Shown: positions 29,896-39,274 of the stretch, in pieces
Layout: every line of letters begins with the position of its first letter
How positions within the stretch are numbered: the first letter of the stretch is position 1
Source: a virus
Length of the DNA stretch: 60,502 bases
Virus record (IMG/VR): IMGVR_UViG_3300023175_000036
Location: 1-60,502 of that record
Strand: one strand, 5' to 3'
The notes under the pieces: generated by a model
Seen by the model: the letters and a program-made list of their open reading frames with translations, nothing else
Told to the model about the DNA's origin: nothing
Database searches by the model: none
Translations under genes and position numbers: made by a program

Positions 29896-32800
29896 TTATC
29901 GCTGGAAGTAATTCCATGCTAAAGGATATCCTAGTACTGTTCCACTAAACACTACATTTGCTCTGATGTTAATTGGTGAACCACTTACTGTTGTAATTTG
30001 TGTACCGCCTATAAAAATATCACCTGCTGTAACACTGTTAACAACTAGTGTAGCACCACCACCACCAATTTGTGATTCAATGTATGCTTTAATTGCACGT
30101 TGAGTTGGAACAATAGTATCACTGTTTGCAGTAAAGAACGGGTCTGTACTAAATTCAGTAATACTTGCTGAGTTACCACCTAGTGTAACTTCGCCCAGTG
30201 TAAGTTCTTGTAGACCTGCAATGTTAAATGCTTCAGCGTTCAATGTAGCAACACCAGTTGCCTGTTCAACTTGGAACAAATCACCAACTCTAAAGTTACC
30301 ATCTTGGTCAGTAGCAGTATAGAACACTCGTCCGCCGTCTGAGTCTACAGTTTCGTTTGACTGTACAGGATCGTTAACCGGAACTCCTGGATAATTAGTA
30401 TCTACAAAGTTACCTGTACCAATGTCTAGGAAGTCGTGTCCTGTTAGACGTACTTGCGAGAATCTAATACGCATTGTTACTGGGTCACCATCTACTGGAG
30501 CATCAGTAACTGTCATACTTGGTGATATTTGTAAGAATGCAGTATAAGATCCATCATTTGAACCAATAAAGGATACTGTACTAACCAACTTAAAGAACTG
30601 TCCTGGTAAACTGTCAAATATAACGTTTGATCCTGGAACTGGTCTTGAAGTTAACTGTCTTACTGCAATATATGCGCCATACTGGTTAAAGTCAGCACTA
30701 CCATTACTTGCTAATACATTTAAAGAAGCAGTTGATGATGTATAACCGCTACCTCTATGTATAAAGGTTGGGTTAGCAAGTGCTCCGTTACCTATTCTAA
30801 CAACAGGAGTTACATCTTCAATGTTGTTAGGATCTGTAATAGTAATTGTAGGTGCGCTTGTATATCCTGAACCTGGTTCGTAAATTCTAAACTCAAATAT
30901 TTGCTCATTTGCAATACCTGCTCTTGCTTTAGTAGTAGCACCAATGTTAGCATATCTTGCTCCTGTGCCACTAGCATTAGGAAGTATGCTAAACACACCT
31001 GCTTTTTCTGGATTACCAAACGCAACTGCGTTAAAGCCACCGGTAACTGCACCGCCTGTTAGTGTATATGCTTGCCAGTACAATCCATCTTCTGAATACT
31101 GAATTTCGTCAGTGTCGTCTGAAGTAATTACAAACACGCCTTGTCCGTATGCAACTTGTCTTTCTGTTGCAGTTAATGGAAGTGTTAAATTTCCTGCTCC
31201 TGGAATTGTAGGATTGTACCAGTTAACACCGTCTAATGAATACATTACACCATTTGTTCCACCAATTACAACAAATCTTCCATTACCCCAAGTAACATTT
31301 CCAGCGATTGTGCCTGGTAGTGTTGTATCTTGCCAAACAACACCATTGTCTGAGTAAGCAACACTTGTTGTTCCAGTTCTTGCAGCAACATACAAACCTT
31401 TACCATATGTTATACTGTCAAACCCAATTGCACTTAATGCAGATGATTGTAAGGTCCAGTTTTGACCACCGTCATCTGAGTATGCAATATCTTGATCAGC
31501 ATCACTAATTACAACAAATCTGTTAACACCGGATGATACATTACCAAATGCAATTGAATTTTCGCCTGCACTGCTTAATGCTCCAGGAAGTGAACCTGCT
31601 GTCCAAGTATCACCGTCTGATGTTCTTACAATACTTCCTGATCCGTCAGCAACAATAATTGTTCCCATTGGATGGAATGTTGTTGATCCATCATCTAGTA
31701 GTCCTGTGGCAATATCTGACCAGTTACCTGCACTTGGTGCTGTAACATTTTGTGCTGTCCAGTTAATACCATCATAACTCTTAGCGCCATTACTGCTATC
31801 ACCAACTGCTAGGAAGAATCCTGCTCTACCATGACCAGTAAAGTCAAAGTCAACAATTCCGCCATTTGCATCTAATGATGTAATTGTTACTGTAATATCA
31901 TGAGTAGTATCTACCCCGTCTAAGTTAGAACCTTTAATAGTTACTGTATCTAAACGTAAATAGTCACTACCTGCTGCATTAATTGTAACATAGTATTTGC
32001 TGCCATTTCTTATAACATCAAAAGTTGCGCCAAAACCGTCTGATTCTGTTTCAGACGCTACGTTTGTGTATTCGCCCGCTGTTTGAATCCACTTATTTGC
32101 ATGCCATGTTGTTGTAGTTGGTAGAGTTGATGCTCCGCTTGTTTTAGCTGGAGCAGTAAAATCTACATATGCTTCAATTTCATAAGTTGAAGTTGAGTTT
32201 GGTGCTTCCCAAGGCCATCCTGGAACAACATGATCCCATCCTGCTGCTCCGTCTGATTCTCTAATAACTGTTAATGCTTTTGATCCAGCGTTGTAAGTAT
32301 CAATAATACCATATAGACCAACACCAGCACCGCCAGTAATTTGAACTCTCATGCCCGGGTATGCAGTTGAAATGTTACCGTCTGTAGCAGAAATTGTAAG
32401 TCCTGTTGCACTACCAACCTGCGCAGTGTTTGATACGTTTAAGTAACCTGTACCACCTTGAGTAACATTTGGAGTTTCATCAACTTGTACTTGATATGTT
32501 GCGCCATCACGGAATTCATCTGAAAGAACAATTTCATTATCGCCTGGACCAAAGAACTCAATTTCTGCTTCAGTATATTCATTACCAGCATGGTTGAATT
32601 CAACATTTAAAAGTTCATCAGCATCAGTATTAACTATTGCAATAGTTGCATTATACTGGAACTTGTTATCAACAACACCAGTTACTGGAGTTTCTTCTGG
32701 ATCGGTGCCTTCTGCTACTGATCCAAATGTGCCATAAGAGTTGTTACCGTTAGTAGCACGTATACGTCCACCGTTTTCTGCTAGATAACCAACGTGTGAG

Positions 32801-35800
32801 TAATATGTAAACACTGACACAAGTTCTGCTCTACCATTGTTAGTAATCCAAGCACCAATACCATCACTAATTAACTGAGTGAAGTCGTTTGATACCATAG
32901 AGTCGTTACCGCCGTTGTGCAATGCACCGTCAATTTTCTGACCAATTGCACCATAACCAAAACATGTACAGTTCTGCATGTATGGAGAACGCGAAGTAAT
33001 CCATACACGAGTATCATTTGGACCCCAACCTGGATCTAGTGAACTATAAGCACCCGCTGTTGGACGTCTTGTTCCATATGCGTTTGCAGGACCTAGATCA
33101 CCTTTTAATCCGTCTAGTGTCTGTAGTCTTAGTCCTGTACCGTTACGCATGTAGTAGAAATCTTCTTCTTGCGATCCTAAAACAGCATTTACATACCAAC
33201 GTGCTGCTAGTTTTGTTCTATAGCAACCTGGACGATATAATGTTATGCTATCTGTGTATGCACGTTTCCATTGTTGTGGATAGTTTAGATCCCATTTCAT
33301 ACCAAAGATAATTTCATTTAAATCTCTTGTGCATAATTGTAAATTATAATCATAATCTGCTTCTAAACTAAACATTGAACTATATGTTTTGTCAACATAA
33401 CGAACAGTTCTATTTGCAATTAGTTTTGCTTTATCTAATGCAGGTGCAATTTTATCTATACCAGCTGCACCAATGTTACTTGTTGGATATGTTTTACTTG
33501 GAAAACTTGAATTGTTACCGCTACCAGCTGCTGATTCAAAAATTCCTACAAGTGTTTGTGCTTTAGTTGCATCAGCTGCTGAACCAGCAGCGTTTGAAGT
33601 ATCCTGAAGTCCACCACTTAACTGAGTCCAACTTGCTGAGTCATCTAGTACAATGTTATCAATAAATGATTGTAAGTAGTTAAATGCAAGGTTACCAGCT
33701 GTTCTATTATTGTCTAAGTTAGAAATAAACGCATTTCCTACAAAATATCTATTTGCAAGTCTCCAAGATGCACTATTTCCTCCATATGTTAAGTCATATG
33801 CTAGTGCTTCTACAACGTATCCAATTTCTGTTGTAAACTGAGCAGTGTCCATAGTAGTGTAAATTGCATTGTAGTTTTGATTTAACCACTCTAATACTTC
33901 TCCAACTATAAATGAGTTATTAGCTCTTACTTGAAGTGCTGCATTAGTTAAGCCAGTATATGAATATGCATTTGCGTTGCCGGAGCCGTTAGTAACAATA
34001 TCAGTTACCTCGTCGAATGCAGCATTTGCTCTTGTTAACCAAGTTCCACTATTACCTGTTCTTATGGCTTTCAATGCTGCTGTTTCTGCTTTTGCTTTAC
34101 TAATACCTGCGAGTATTTCAGTTGAAGCATTGCTAGTTTGTGTAGCATTATCACCAGTTACAAAGTCTAAACCTAATGTTACAGCGTTATAGTTTGTGTT
34201 AAAATAAGAATCGTATACTACACCTTCAACTATTTCTTCAATATCTACACGAAGTTTTCCTGTATCAACATCTGATGTAATAAAATCTTCTCCAGTTAAT
34301 GAAACTGCTGTTCCACCTGGTGTAGCAGAAATTGTTAATGTTGTATCTGAAGTAATATCTTTAACATAATATGTAGTTCCAGAAGCTAATCCTGCATTAG
34401 TAATTGCATCTGCAGAGTCATCTAAATTAACAAATCTAATTGCTTGGTTTTGTTCCATCCAAGTAGTATCAGAAACTGTAAGTTCGTTTGTTCCTGCTGT
34501 AGAGTTTGAAACGCCTACAGTAAACCATTCATCAACATATTTTTGAACTTCAGAGACCATAAAGTCTTTGTTTAGTTCAATCATTCTAATTGCATTCCAG
34601 ACTTCCTGATCAGCAACACCTTTGTTACTGCCTTCTGGAGTTGCATTAAAGATAGTATCGTCGATCCAATCCCAAGTATTATTAATTGCATTAATGCCTT
34701 TAGCAGTTGCGTTACCATCAATAGCATTAAGTACTTGTACCTTTGCATATTCAAATGCTGCAATACTTGCAGTCTTTTGATCGCTTACTACATTACTGCT
34801 TGGAGCTCTCAAATATGAATGAGCTGCAAACATACCTGCAAAGTTTGTATTCATCGCATAATCATAAACTGCTGCATCAATAATTAATCCAACATCTCTT
34901 GAACATTTAGCATGATTATAATTAAAGTCATTATATGTATCACTAATATATTGTACTACATCAAGAATTGTTTGTGCTTTTGCATTATCAATAGCAGTTT
35001 TTTCAGTTTGTAGTGTAGCACTTACTCCTAGAGAAGCAAGATTTGGATATGTCGCTGCTGGCATGCTATTAGTGTTTCCTGCTGTAAGGACGTCTTCAAT
35101 AATTTGCATGTTTGCAAGTAAAATGTTGCCTTCAGTTGACGTAGCTGGACTACCTGACTGTGTTTGTGTTTCAGCATTACCAGATGATGTTGTAACAAGA
35201 ACTTCTCTTGCAATCTGATCTAAAACTGTTGCAAGCCTATCATATGCTGCGGCAGTTTGTGCTGTTTGATCTGCTGGGTAAGAGTCGCCATAAATTCCAA
35301 AATATGATTCAGCAATACGTGTAGTAGACATTGTACCACCATAAAGAATATCATATTTCATTGCTTCAACAATAAAGCCTACATCTCTAGCACACTTTGT
35401 TGAATTATATGTAAAGTTAAACCAAATACTGTTTGGATCTGGATTAGTTGTAGTATTTTCTAATACTTGATCATCAATCCATGCAGTAATTTCAGCTTCA
35501 ATAAATGCCTTGTTTGCTTCTAAGTTATTAAAAGCATCGTCTGCATTTGCAGTTGGAAGCGAACTTGGTACAGGATAACTTAGTGTATCTGCTGCGGCAG
35601 ATCCGTTTTCAATAATATCAACAATTTCATTAAATGCTGCATCACTACGTGCTTCTGCTGTTGCATCTGTAATATCAGCTTGTAGCTGATCTCTTGCATA
35701 ACGTAAAGCACCAATTGTTTCTTTACGTTGCCCTGTTAAGTTGTATGCATTTGTAGGACGTTGATAAGCAAGTCCTGAGAACACACCATTATAGTTTGTA

Positions 35801-38800
35801 CCTAGTGCAACATCATATGCAATATCAGTTATAATGTTTGTTAAGTCTCTACGACATATTGCACTATTATAACGGAAACTACCAAAGTTTTTACTAATAA
35901 AGTCAATTGTTCCTGTTTGAATTGTTGACTTATCGGCATTAACTGCTGTTTGTAATACATATGCATCTGAATCAGTTGATATTGTTGGATATGTAATTGC
36001 TGGAGCACTTGCATAACCTAAATCAATAGTAGTAATAATATCATCCATTAAATCGCCAATAGTAGTTGAAACTGCTATTGAGCCACCTGTACCTGCAACC
36101 TGTGGAACAGGTACTGTAGATACATCGCCGTTTGTTGACGGAGTTTGATAAGTTGGATTAACAGTAATATTACGTCCTGTTGTTTGCATTAATTCTTTTA
36201 GATATGCGTATGATGCAAGTGTTGCTGCTTTTTCTGCACTGTCAATTTGTAAATTGCCAGAAGCACCGTTAAAATATGCTTTACCTGTTTCAACACTCAT
36301 CCAGTTGCCGCCATATGTCAAGTCGTAAGCGACAGCATCCAAAATTAATCCAACATCTTTAAGACATCTAGTTTTGCTGTACATTAAATCTGGATATTGA
36401 TCTGCTAGATATGCTTCAATCTCTGCTTTAATGAATGGCTTGTTAAGTAAGAACAAGTCTCTTGAATAACCATAGTTAGCATCAGATAACTCGTATGCAG
36501 GAGTATAAATTGCTTCAATTTTATCACCAATTGAACTATCAATTTGTCTACGTACTGTACGTGCTAATTTTTGTACTTGTGGTCCAACTACGTCAGTTTC
36601 TGCATAAGGCCATGTTTGATCTTGTAGTTCAACATTTCCGCTTGTTGCTGTAACTGCAACGCCTTCAACAATGTCACCGACAATTTCTTCCATTCTTTCA
36701 AGTGCTTTGAAACTGAATGGAACATCTTTTCTTGGTGTTAAAGTGCCGTTGCCTTGCTTTCTAGGCTGTACGTTTGTTGCACGAAGTTCATCGCCCATAA
36801 TACAACACTCTGCTGGAACAATAATTGGAAGTACTTCGTTGTAGTATCCAGTAGAAACTTTAACAAGTGTAGTTGGTACTAATTTCTTAGGCATACTTCT
36901 TTCATTGCCTTCAGCAATAGTATCTGTAATAATGCCTACATTTTCTGTAATGTGCGAAATTACATCTTCTGCAGAAATGTTAGCATCAAACCATTGTGCT
37001 ACAACCGCAGTTGAATTATCACCGTTTGTAGTTTGATAGTTAACACTAGGTGCTGTTTGATTAAGTACATTTTCAATAACTGATAAACCATAGTTAATTG
37101 ATGCAATAGTTTGATCTTCTTGTCCTAATGTATAAAGTGCCGATCCTGTGTCTACATATGAATATGCAGCGTCCCATGAATACTCGTTGCCACCGTGTTT
37201 GATATCCCAAATAAGTGCGTCAACAATATAGCCCATGTCTCTTTCACACATTGAACTATCATAGTCTAAGTTTTCCCACATGCTACCAACGCCAGCATTA
37301 GCAATTTGATAATCTGTCCATTCAACAATTTCACGTTGAATAAATCTTCTGTTAATTTCTAGTAGTTTTGCTGCATTAGGATTTTTTGTTCCTCTTTCAA
37401 TTTGTTGTGTAGCATAACGTATTGATTTCCAAGGACGATCGATTGTTTTACCATAAATTGGTGCAGGGTTATCTTTACCGTGTCCTGCAACATAGTAAAC
37501 ATCGTCGGTATCACCAATGAACTCCCAGTTAGGAAGTCCTTCAGCATTGACTGTTAAAATTTGGCCATCTTGTCCAATTGGCAATCTCGCTGGTGCTGAA
37601 CCGCTATAGTAAACTAAGTCACCTTTTGTTGTTAATACAGATTGTTCTGTACCAACAGCAACAACCTGCCAGTAGGTACCAGTTAAGTCTAAGTCTGGGC
37701 GAGAATTTTGTGCGCCACCTAGTGATGAATAATCATCACCTTCTGAAATATGTCCTAAAATACAAATGTATGAGTTATCACCGTAACGTACAATGTCACC
37801 ATCAAAATATTGTTGATCGTCTAACCAAGCACCTCTCCAGTTCAAACCTGAAGTAAATTTTTTCCAGTAAGTTGCATTTGGTGGTTCTTGGTTATTGTGA
37901 TCTTGAATACAAATATAAGTATAACCACCATAACGTACAACATCACCTACTCTATAGTCTTGGTTTGAACTGTCTGCTGCCCAGTCATCTAAGAAACGGA
38001 AGCCTTCTGTAAATAGATCCCAGTTTGCTGTACTTGTTGAAGGAAATTCTCCGCTGTGATCTGTTTTTGCAATATACTGATAACCGCCATACTGTACAAT
38101 ATCGCCTGGTTGATAATCTGCATAAGCGTCCCATTCGCCTTCGTACTGGAATCCTTCTACAAACTTTTCCCAGTTAGCACTATCACTACCAAACGATGTA
38201 GCTGCTGTATGAGAAGCAGTTGAAATCCATAAACTTGCACCATAACGTACAACGTCATTAACTTTATATCTTGTTCCAGTAACCCATTGTGACTTATAGT
38301 CTAAACCTTGGTTTAGATAATCCCATTTAGATTGGTCGTTTTCAAGTCCTAATGATAGAGAATTTGCTGATGTGTGTGCAGTGTTACAAACATATGTTGT
38401 ACCACCGTACTTAACAATATCATTTAATTTATAGCCAAAACTAGTTGTCCAATCACCCTTCCAAGATAATCCTTCGCCAAATGTATCCCATTTTTCTGCA
38501 TCTGTTTCAAGACCAACAAGTGAAATATCAATATCAGCATCAACTGCCATGTTGTTATGATTTGCACAGTAATAGTATAAAGGATCTGGTGTTGCGCCAG
38601 TTACTGCAATTCTAACTTCTCTTGTAGTTGCTGCATCAAAGCCTGCTACGTATGCTGTGCTGTCAGCAACAGCAGAACCATCTAGGTAATAAGTTACACC
38701 TGTTGTGTATTCTGTTCCACCGTTGTGAATACCGTGTTGTGTTTCACTAAACAGTAATGGATGAGTATCGTTTGACGCATCATCTTGATTAAATGTATAT

Positions 38801-39222
38801 GTGTAACCTGCAATAAATTGTAGTTTAGGATATTGGGTTCCGTCTAAAACAAATACATTATTAAATGGACTTTGGGCATTTGTATCTACAGTTACAGTAT
38901 AAGAACCTGTTCCTGTTGTATTGGCAGATGTATGAATAGTATTACAAATGTATAAACCTGATCCATATTTTACAATATCATTATAAATGTATTCTGTATT
39001 TGGTGACCAGTTGCCTCTCCATGCTTGACCGTCTGCTACCAAATTCCATTTTGGTGGTACAATATCAAAATCTGAATAAAAGTCTGCTGAACTACTATGT
39101 CCAATAGTACATATGTACGTCTTACCACCAACGCTTACAACGTCATCTTGATAATATGTTGTAGAAGCGGTCCAATCACCCTTCCAAACAAATCTAATTC
39201 TACCTAGTTTAAACTCTGCCAT
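29896..39222 (-). CDS. Giant modular structural protein (3108 aa)
   Basis: The largest gene in the window, with an intact frame. Order of parts: residues 1-500, seven copies of a W..Y..GD.V.YGG..Y.C...H module resembling chitin-binding (CBM5/12-like) units. Between the second and third copies lies a cupredoxin-like domain (residues 105-235) with His154, Cys219, His222 and Met225. About 570-800, the start of a beta-helix (VYYVAGHGKD, IIVPAECCIMGDELRATN). About 590-1990, eight helical repeats of the type C.RDVG.I.DA..YDL.YGGN. About 2050-2130, a beta-helix motif NRSPYMQN. About 2465-2730, Asp-box propeller repeats (YSDDGGQNW). About 2950-3050, a GHDFLDIGTGNF and DQDGNFRVGDLF block shared with its neighbours. 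It is probably a long fibre or baseplate-attached protein. Confidence 0.9.
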   Translation of the reverse strand: MAEFKLGRIRFVWKGDWTASTTYYQDDVVSVGGKTYICTIGHSSSADFYSDFDIVPPKWNLVADGQAWRGNWSPNTEYIYNDIVKYGSGLYICNTIHTSANTTGTGSYTVTVDTNAQSPFNNVFVLDGTQYPKLQFIAGYTYTFNQDDASNDTHPLLFSETQHGIHNGGTEYTTGVTYYLDGSAVADSTAYVAGFDAATTREVRIAVTGATPDPLYYYCANHNNMAVDADIDISLVGLETDAEKWDTFGEGLSWKGDWTTSFGYKLNDIVKYGGTTYVCNTAHTSANSLSLGLENDQSKWDYLNQGLDYKSQWVTGTRYKVNDVVRYGASLWISTASHTAATSFGSDSANWEKFVEGFQYEGEWDAYADYQPGDIVQYGGYQYIAKTDHSGEFPSTSTANWDLFTEGFRFLDDWAADSSNQDYRVGDVVRYGGYTYICIQDHNNQEPPNATYWKKFTSGLNWRGAWLDDQQYFDGDIVRYGDNSYICILGHISEGDDYSSLGGAQNSRPDLDLTGTYWQVVAVGTEQSVLTTKGDLVYYSGSAPARLPIGQDGQILTVNAEGLPNWEFIGDTDDVYYVAGHGKDNPAPIYGKTIDRPWKSIRYATQQIERGTKNPNAAKLLEINRRFIQREIVEWTDYQIANAGVGSMWENLDYDSSMCERDMGYIVDALIWDIKHGGNEYSWDAAYSYVDTGSALYTLGQEDQTIASINYGLSVIENVLNQTAPSVNYQTTNGDNSTAVVAQWFDANISAEDVISHITENVGIITDTIAEGNERSMPKKLVPTTLVKVSTGYYNEVLPIIVPAECCIMGDELRATNVQPRKQGNGTLTPRKDVPFSFKALERMEEIVGDIVEGVAVTATSGNVELQDQTWPYAETDVVGPQVQKLARTVRRQIDSSIGDKIEAIYTPAYELSDANYGYSRDLFLLNKPFIKAEIEAYLADQYPDLMYSKTRCLKDVGLILDAVAYDLTYGGNWMSVETGKAYFNGASGNLQIDSAEKAATLASYAYLKELMQTTGRNITVNPTYQTPSTNGDVSTVPVPQVAGTGGSIAVSTTIGDLMDDIITTIDLGYASAPAITYPTISTDSDAYVLQTAVNADKSTIQTGTIDFISKNFGSFRYNSAICRRDLTNIITDIAYDVALGTNYNGVFSGLAYQRPTNAYNLTGQRKETIGALRYARDQLQADITDATAEARSDAAFNEIVDIIENGSAAADTLSYPVPSSLPTANADDAFNNLEANKAFIEAEITAWIDDQVLENTTTNPDPNSIWFNFTYNSTKCARDVGFIVEAMKYDILYGGTMSTTRIAESYFGIYGDSYPADQTAQTAAAYDRLATVLDQIAREVLVTTSSGNAETQTQSGSPATSTEGNILLANMQIIEDVLTAGNTNSMPAATYPNLASLGVSATLQTEKTAIDNAKAQTILDVVQYISDTYNDFNYNHAKCSRDVGLIIDAAVYDYAMNTNFAGMFAAHSYLRAPSSNVVSDQKTASIAAFEYAKVQVLNAIDGNATAKGINAINNTWDWIDDTIFNATPEGSNKGVADQEVWNAIRMIELNKDFMVSEVQKYVDEWFTVGVSNSTAGTNELTVSDTTWMEQNQAIRFVNLDDSADAITNAGLASGTTYYVKDITSDTTLTISATPGGTAVSLTGEDFITSDVDTGKLRVDIEEIVEGVVYDSYFNTNYNAVTLGLDFVTGDNATQTSNASTEILAGISKAKAETAALKAIRTGNSGTWLTRANAAFDEVTDIVTNGSGNANAYSYTGLTNAALQVRANNSFIVGEVLEWLNQNYNAIYTTMDTAQFTTEIGYVVEALAYDLTYGGNSASWRLANRYFVGNAFISNLDNNRTAGNLAFNYLQSFIDNIVLDDSASWTQLSGGLQDTSNAAGSAADATKAQTLVGIFESAAGSGNNSSFPSKTYPTSNIGAAGIDKIAPALDKAKLIANRTVRYVDKTYSSMFSLEADYDYNLQLCTRDLNEIIFGMKWDLNYPQQWKRAYTDSITLYRPGCYRTKLAARWYVNAVLGSQEEDFYYMRNGTGLRLQTLDGLKGDLGPANAYGTRRPTAGAYSSLDPGWGPNDTRVWITSRSPYMQNCTCFGYGAIGQKIDGALHNGGNDSMVSNDFTQLISDGIGAWITNNGRAELVSVFTYYSHVGYLAENGGRIRATNGNNSYGTFGSVAEGTDPEETPVTGVVDNKFQYNATIAIVNTDADELLNVEFNHAGNEYTEAEIEFFGPGDNEIVLSDEFRDGATYQVQVDETPNVTQGGTGYLNVSNTAQVGSATGLTISATDGNISTAYPGMRVQITGGAGVGLYGIIDTYNAGSKALTVIRESDGAAGWDHVVPGWPWEAPNSTSTYEIEAYVDFTAPAKTSGASTLPTTTTWHANKWIQTAGEYTNVASETESDGFGATFDVIRNGSKYYVTINAAGSDYLRLDTVTIKGSNLDGVDTTHDITVTITSLDANGGIVDFDFTGHGRAGFFLAVGDSSNGAKSYDGINWTAQNVTAPSAGNWSDIATGLLDDGSTTFHPMGTIIVADGSGSIVRTSDGDTWTAGSLPGALSSAGENSIAFGNVSSGVNRFVVISDADQDIAYSDDGGQNWTLQSSALSAIGFDSITYGKGLYVAARTGTTSVAYSDNGVVWQDTTLPGTIAGNVTWGNGRFVVIGGTNGVMYSLDGVNWYNPTIPGAGNLTLPLTATERQVAYGQGVFVITSDDTDEIQYSEDGLYWQAYTLTGGAVTGGFNAVAFGNPEKAGVFSILPNASGTGARYANIGATTKARAGIANEQIFEFRIYEPGSGYTSAPTITITDPNNIEDVTPVVRIGNGALANPTFIHRGSGYTSSTASLNVLASNGSADFNQYGAYIAVRQLTSRPVPGSNVIFDSLPGQFFKLVSTVSFIGSNDGSYTAFLQISPSMTVTDAPVDGDPVTMRIRFSQVRLTGHDFLDIGTGNFVDTNYPGVPVNDPVQSNETVDSDGGRVFYTATDQDGNFRVGDLFQVEQATGVATLNAEAFNIAGLQELTLGEVTLGGNSASITEFSTDPFFTANSDTIVPTQRAIKAYIESQIGGGGATLVVNSVTAGDIFIGGTQITTVSGSPINIRANVVFSGTVLGYPLAWNYFQR
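31030..31830 (-). repeat. Asp-box (BNR-like) propeller repeats in the 3108-aa protein
   Basis: At least six copies of a (Y/R)S.DG..W motif (SYDGINW, RTSDGDTW, YSDDGGQNW, YSDNGVVW, YSLDGVNW, YSEDGLYW), each followed by a short strand and an FV(V/A)..G strand, as in sialidase-like beta-propellers. Confidence 0.75.
33250..37400 (-). repeat. Eight helical repeats in the 3108-aa protein
   Basis: Motifs CERDMGYIVDALIWD, CLKDVGLILDAVAYD, CRRDLTNIITDIAYD, CARDVGFIVEAMKYD, CSRDVGLIIDAAVYD, a degenerate VDIEEIVEGVVYD, TTEIGYVVEALAYD and CTRDLNEIIFGMKWD, spaced roughly 130-200 residues apart. The 1833-aa paralogue has only one (AMIRGIAYDLKYEGN). Confidence 0.8.
37730..39222 (-). repeat. Seven carbohydrate-binding-like modules (3108-aa protein N-terminus)
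   Basis: Units of about 45-60 residues with the pattern W.G.W.....Y...D(I/V)V.YGG..Y.C...H(T/S)S. The aromatic and His/Cys positions recur in each. A cupredoxin-like domain interrupts the series. Confidence 0.8.
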
Positions 39223-39244
39223 TTGTCTTTAACTCCAAGTTACT

Positions 39245-39253
39245 GTATTTATC
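39245..39253 (-). promoter_or_regulatory. Late promoter box GATAAATAC
   Basis: The minus strand reads GGATAAATACAGTAACTTGGAG, about 23 nt before the ATG of the 3108-aa gene. Confidence 0.65.
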
Positions 39254-39274
39254 CATTGCCGTTATCTGTGCATT

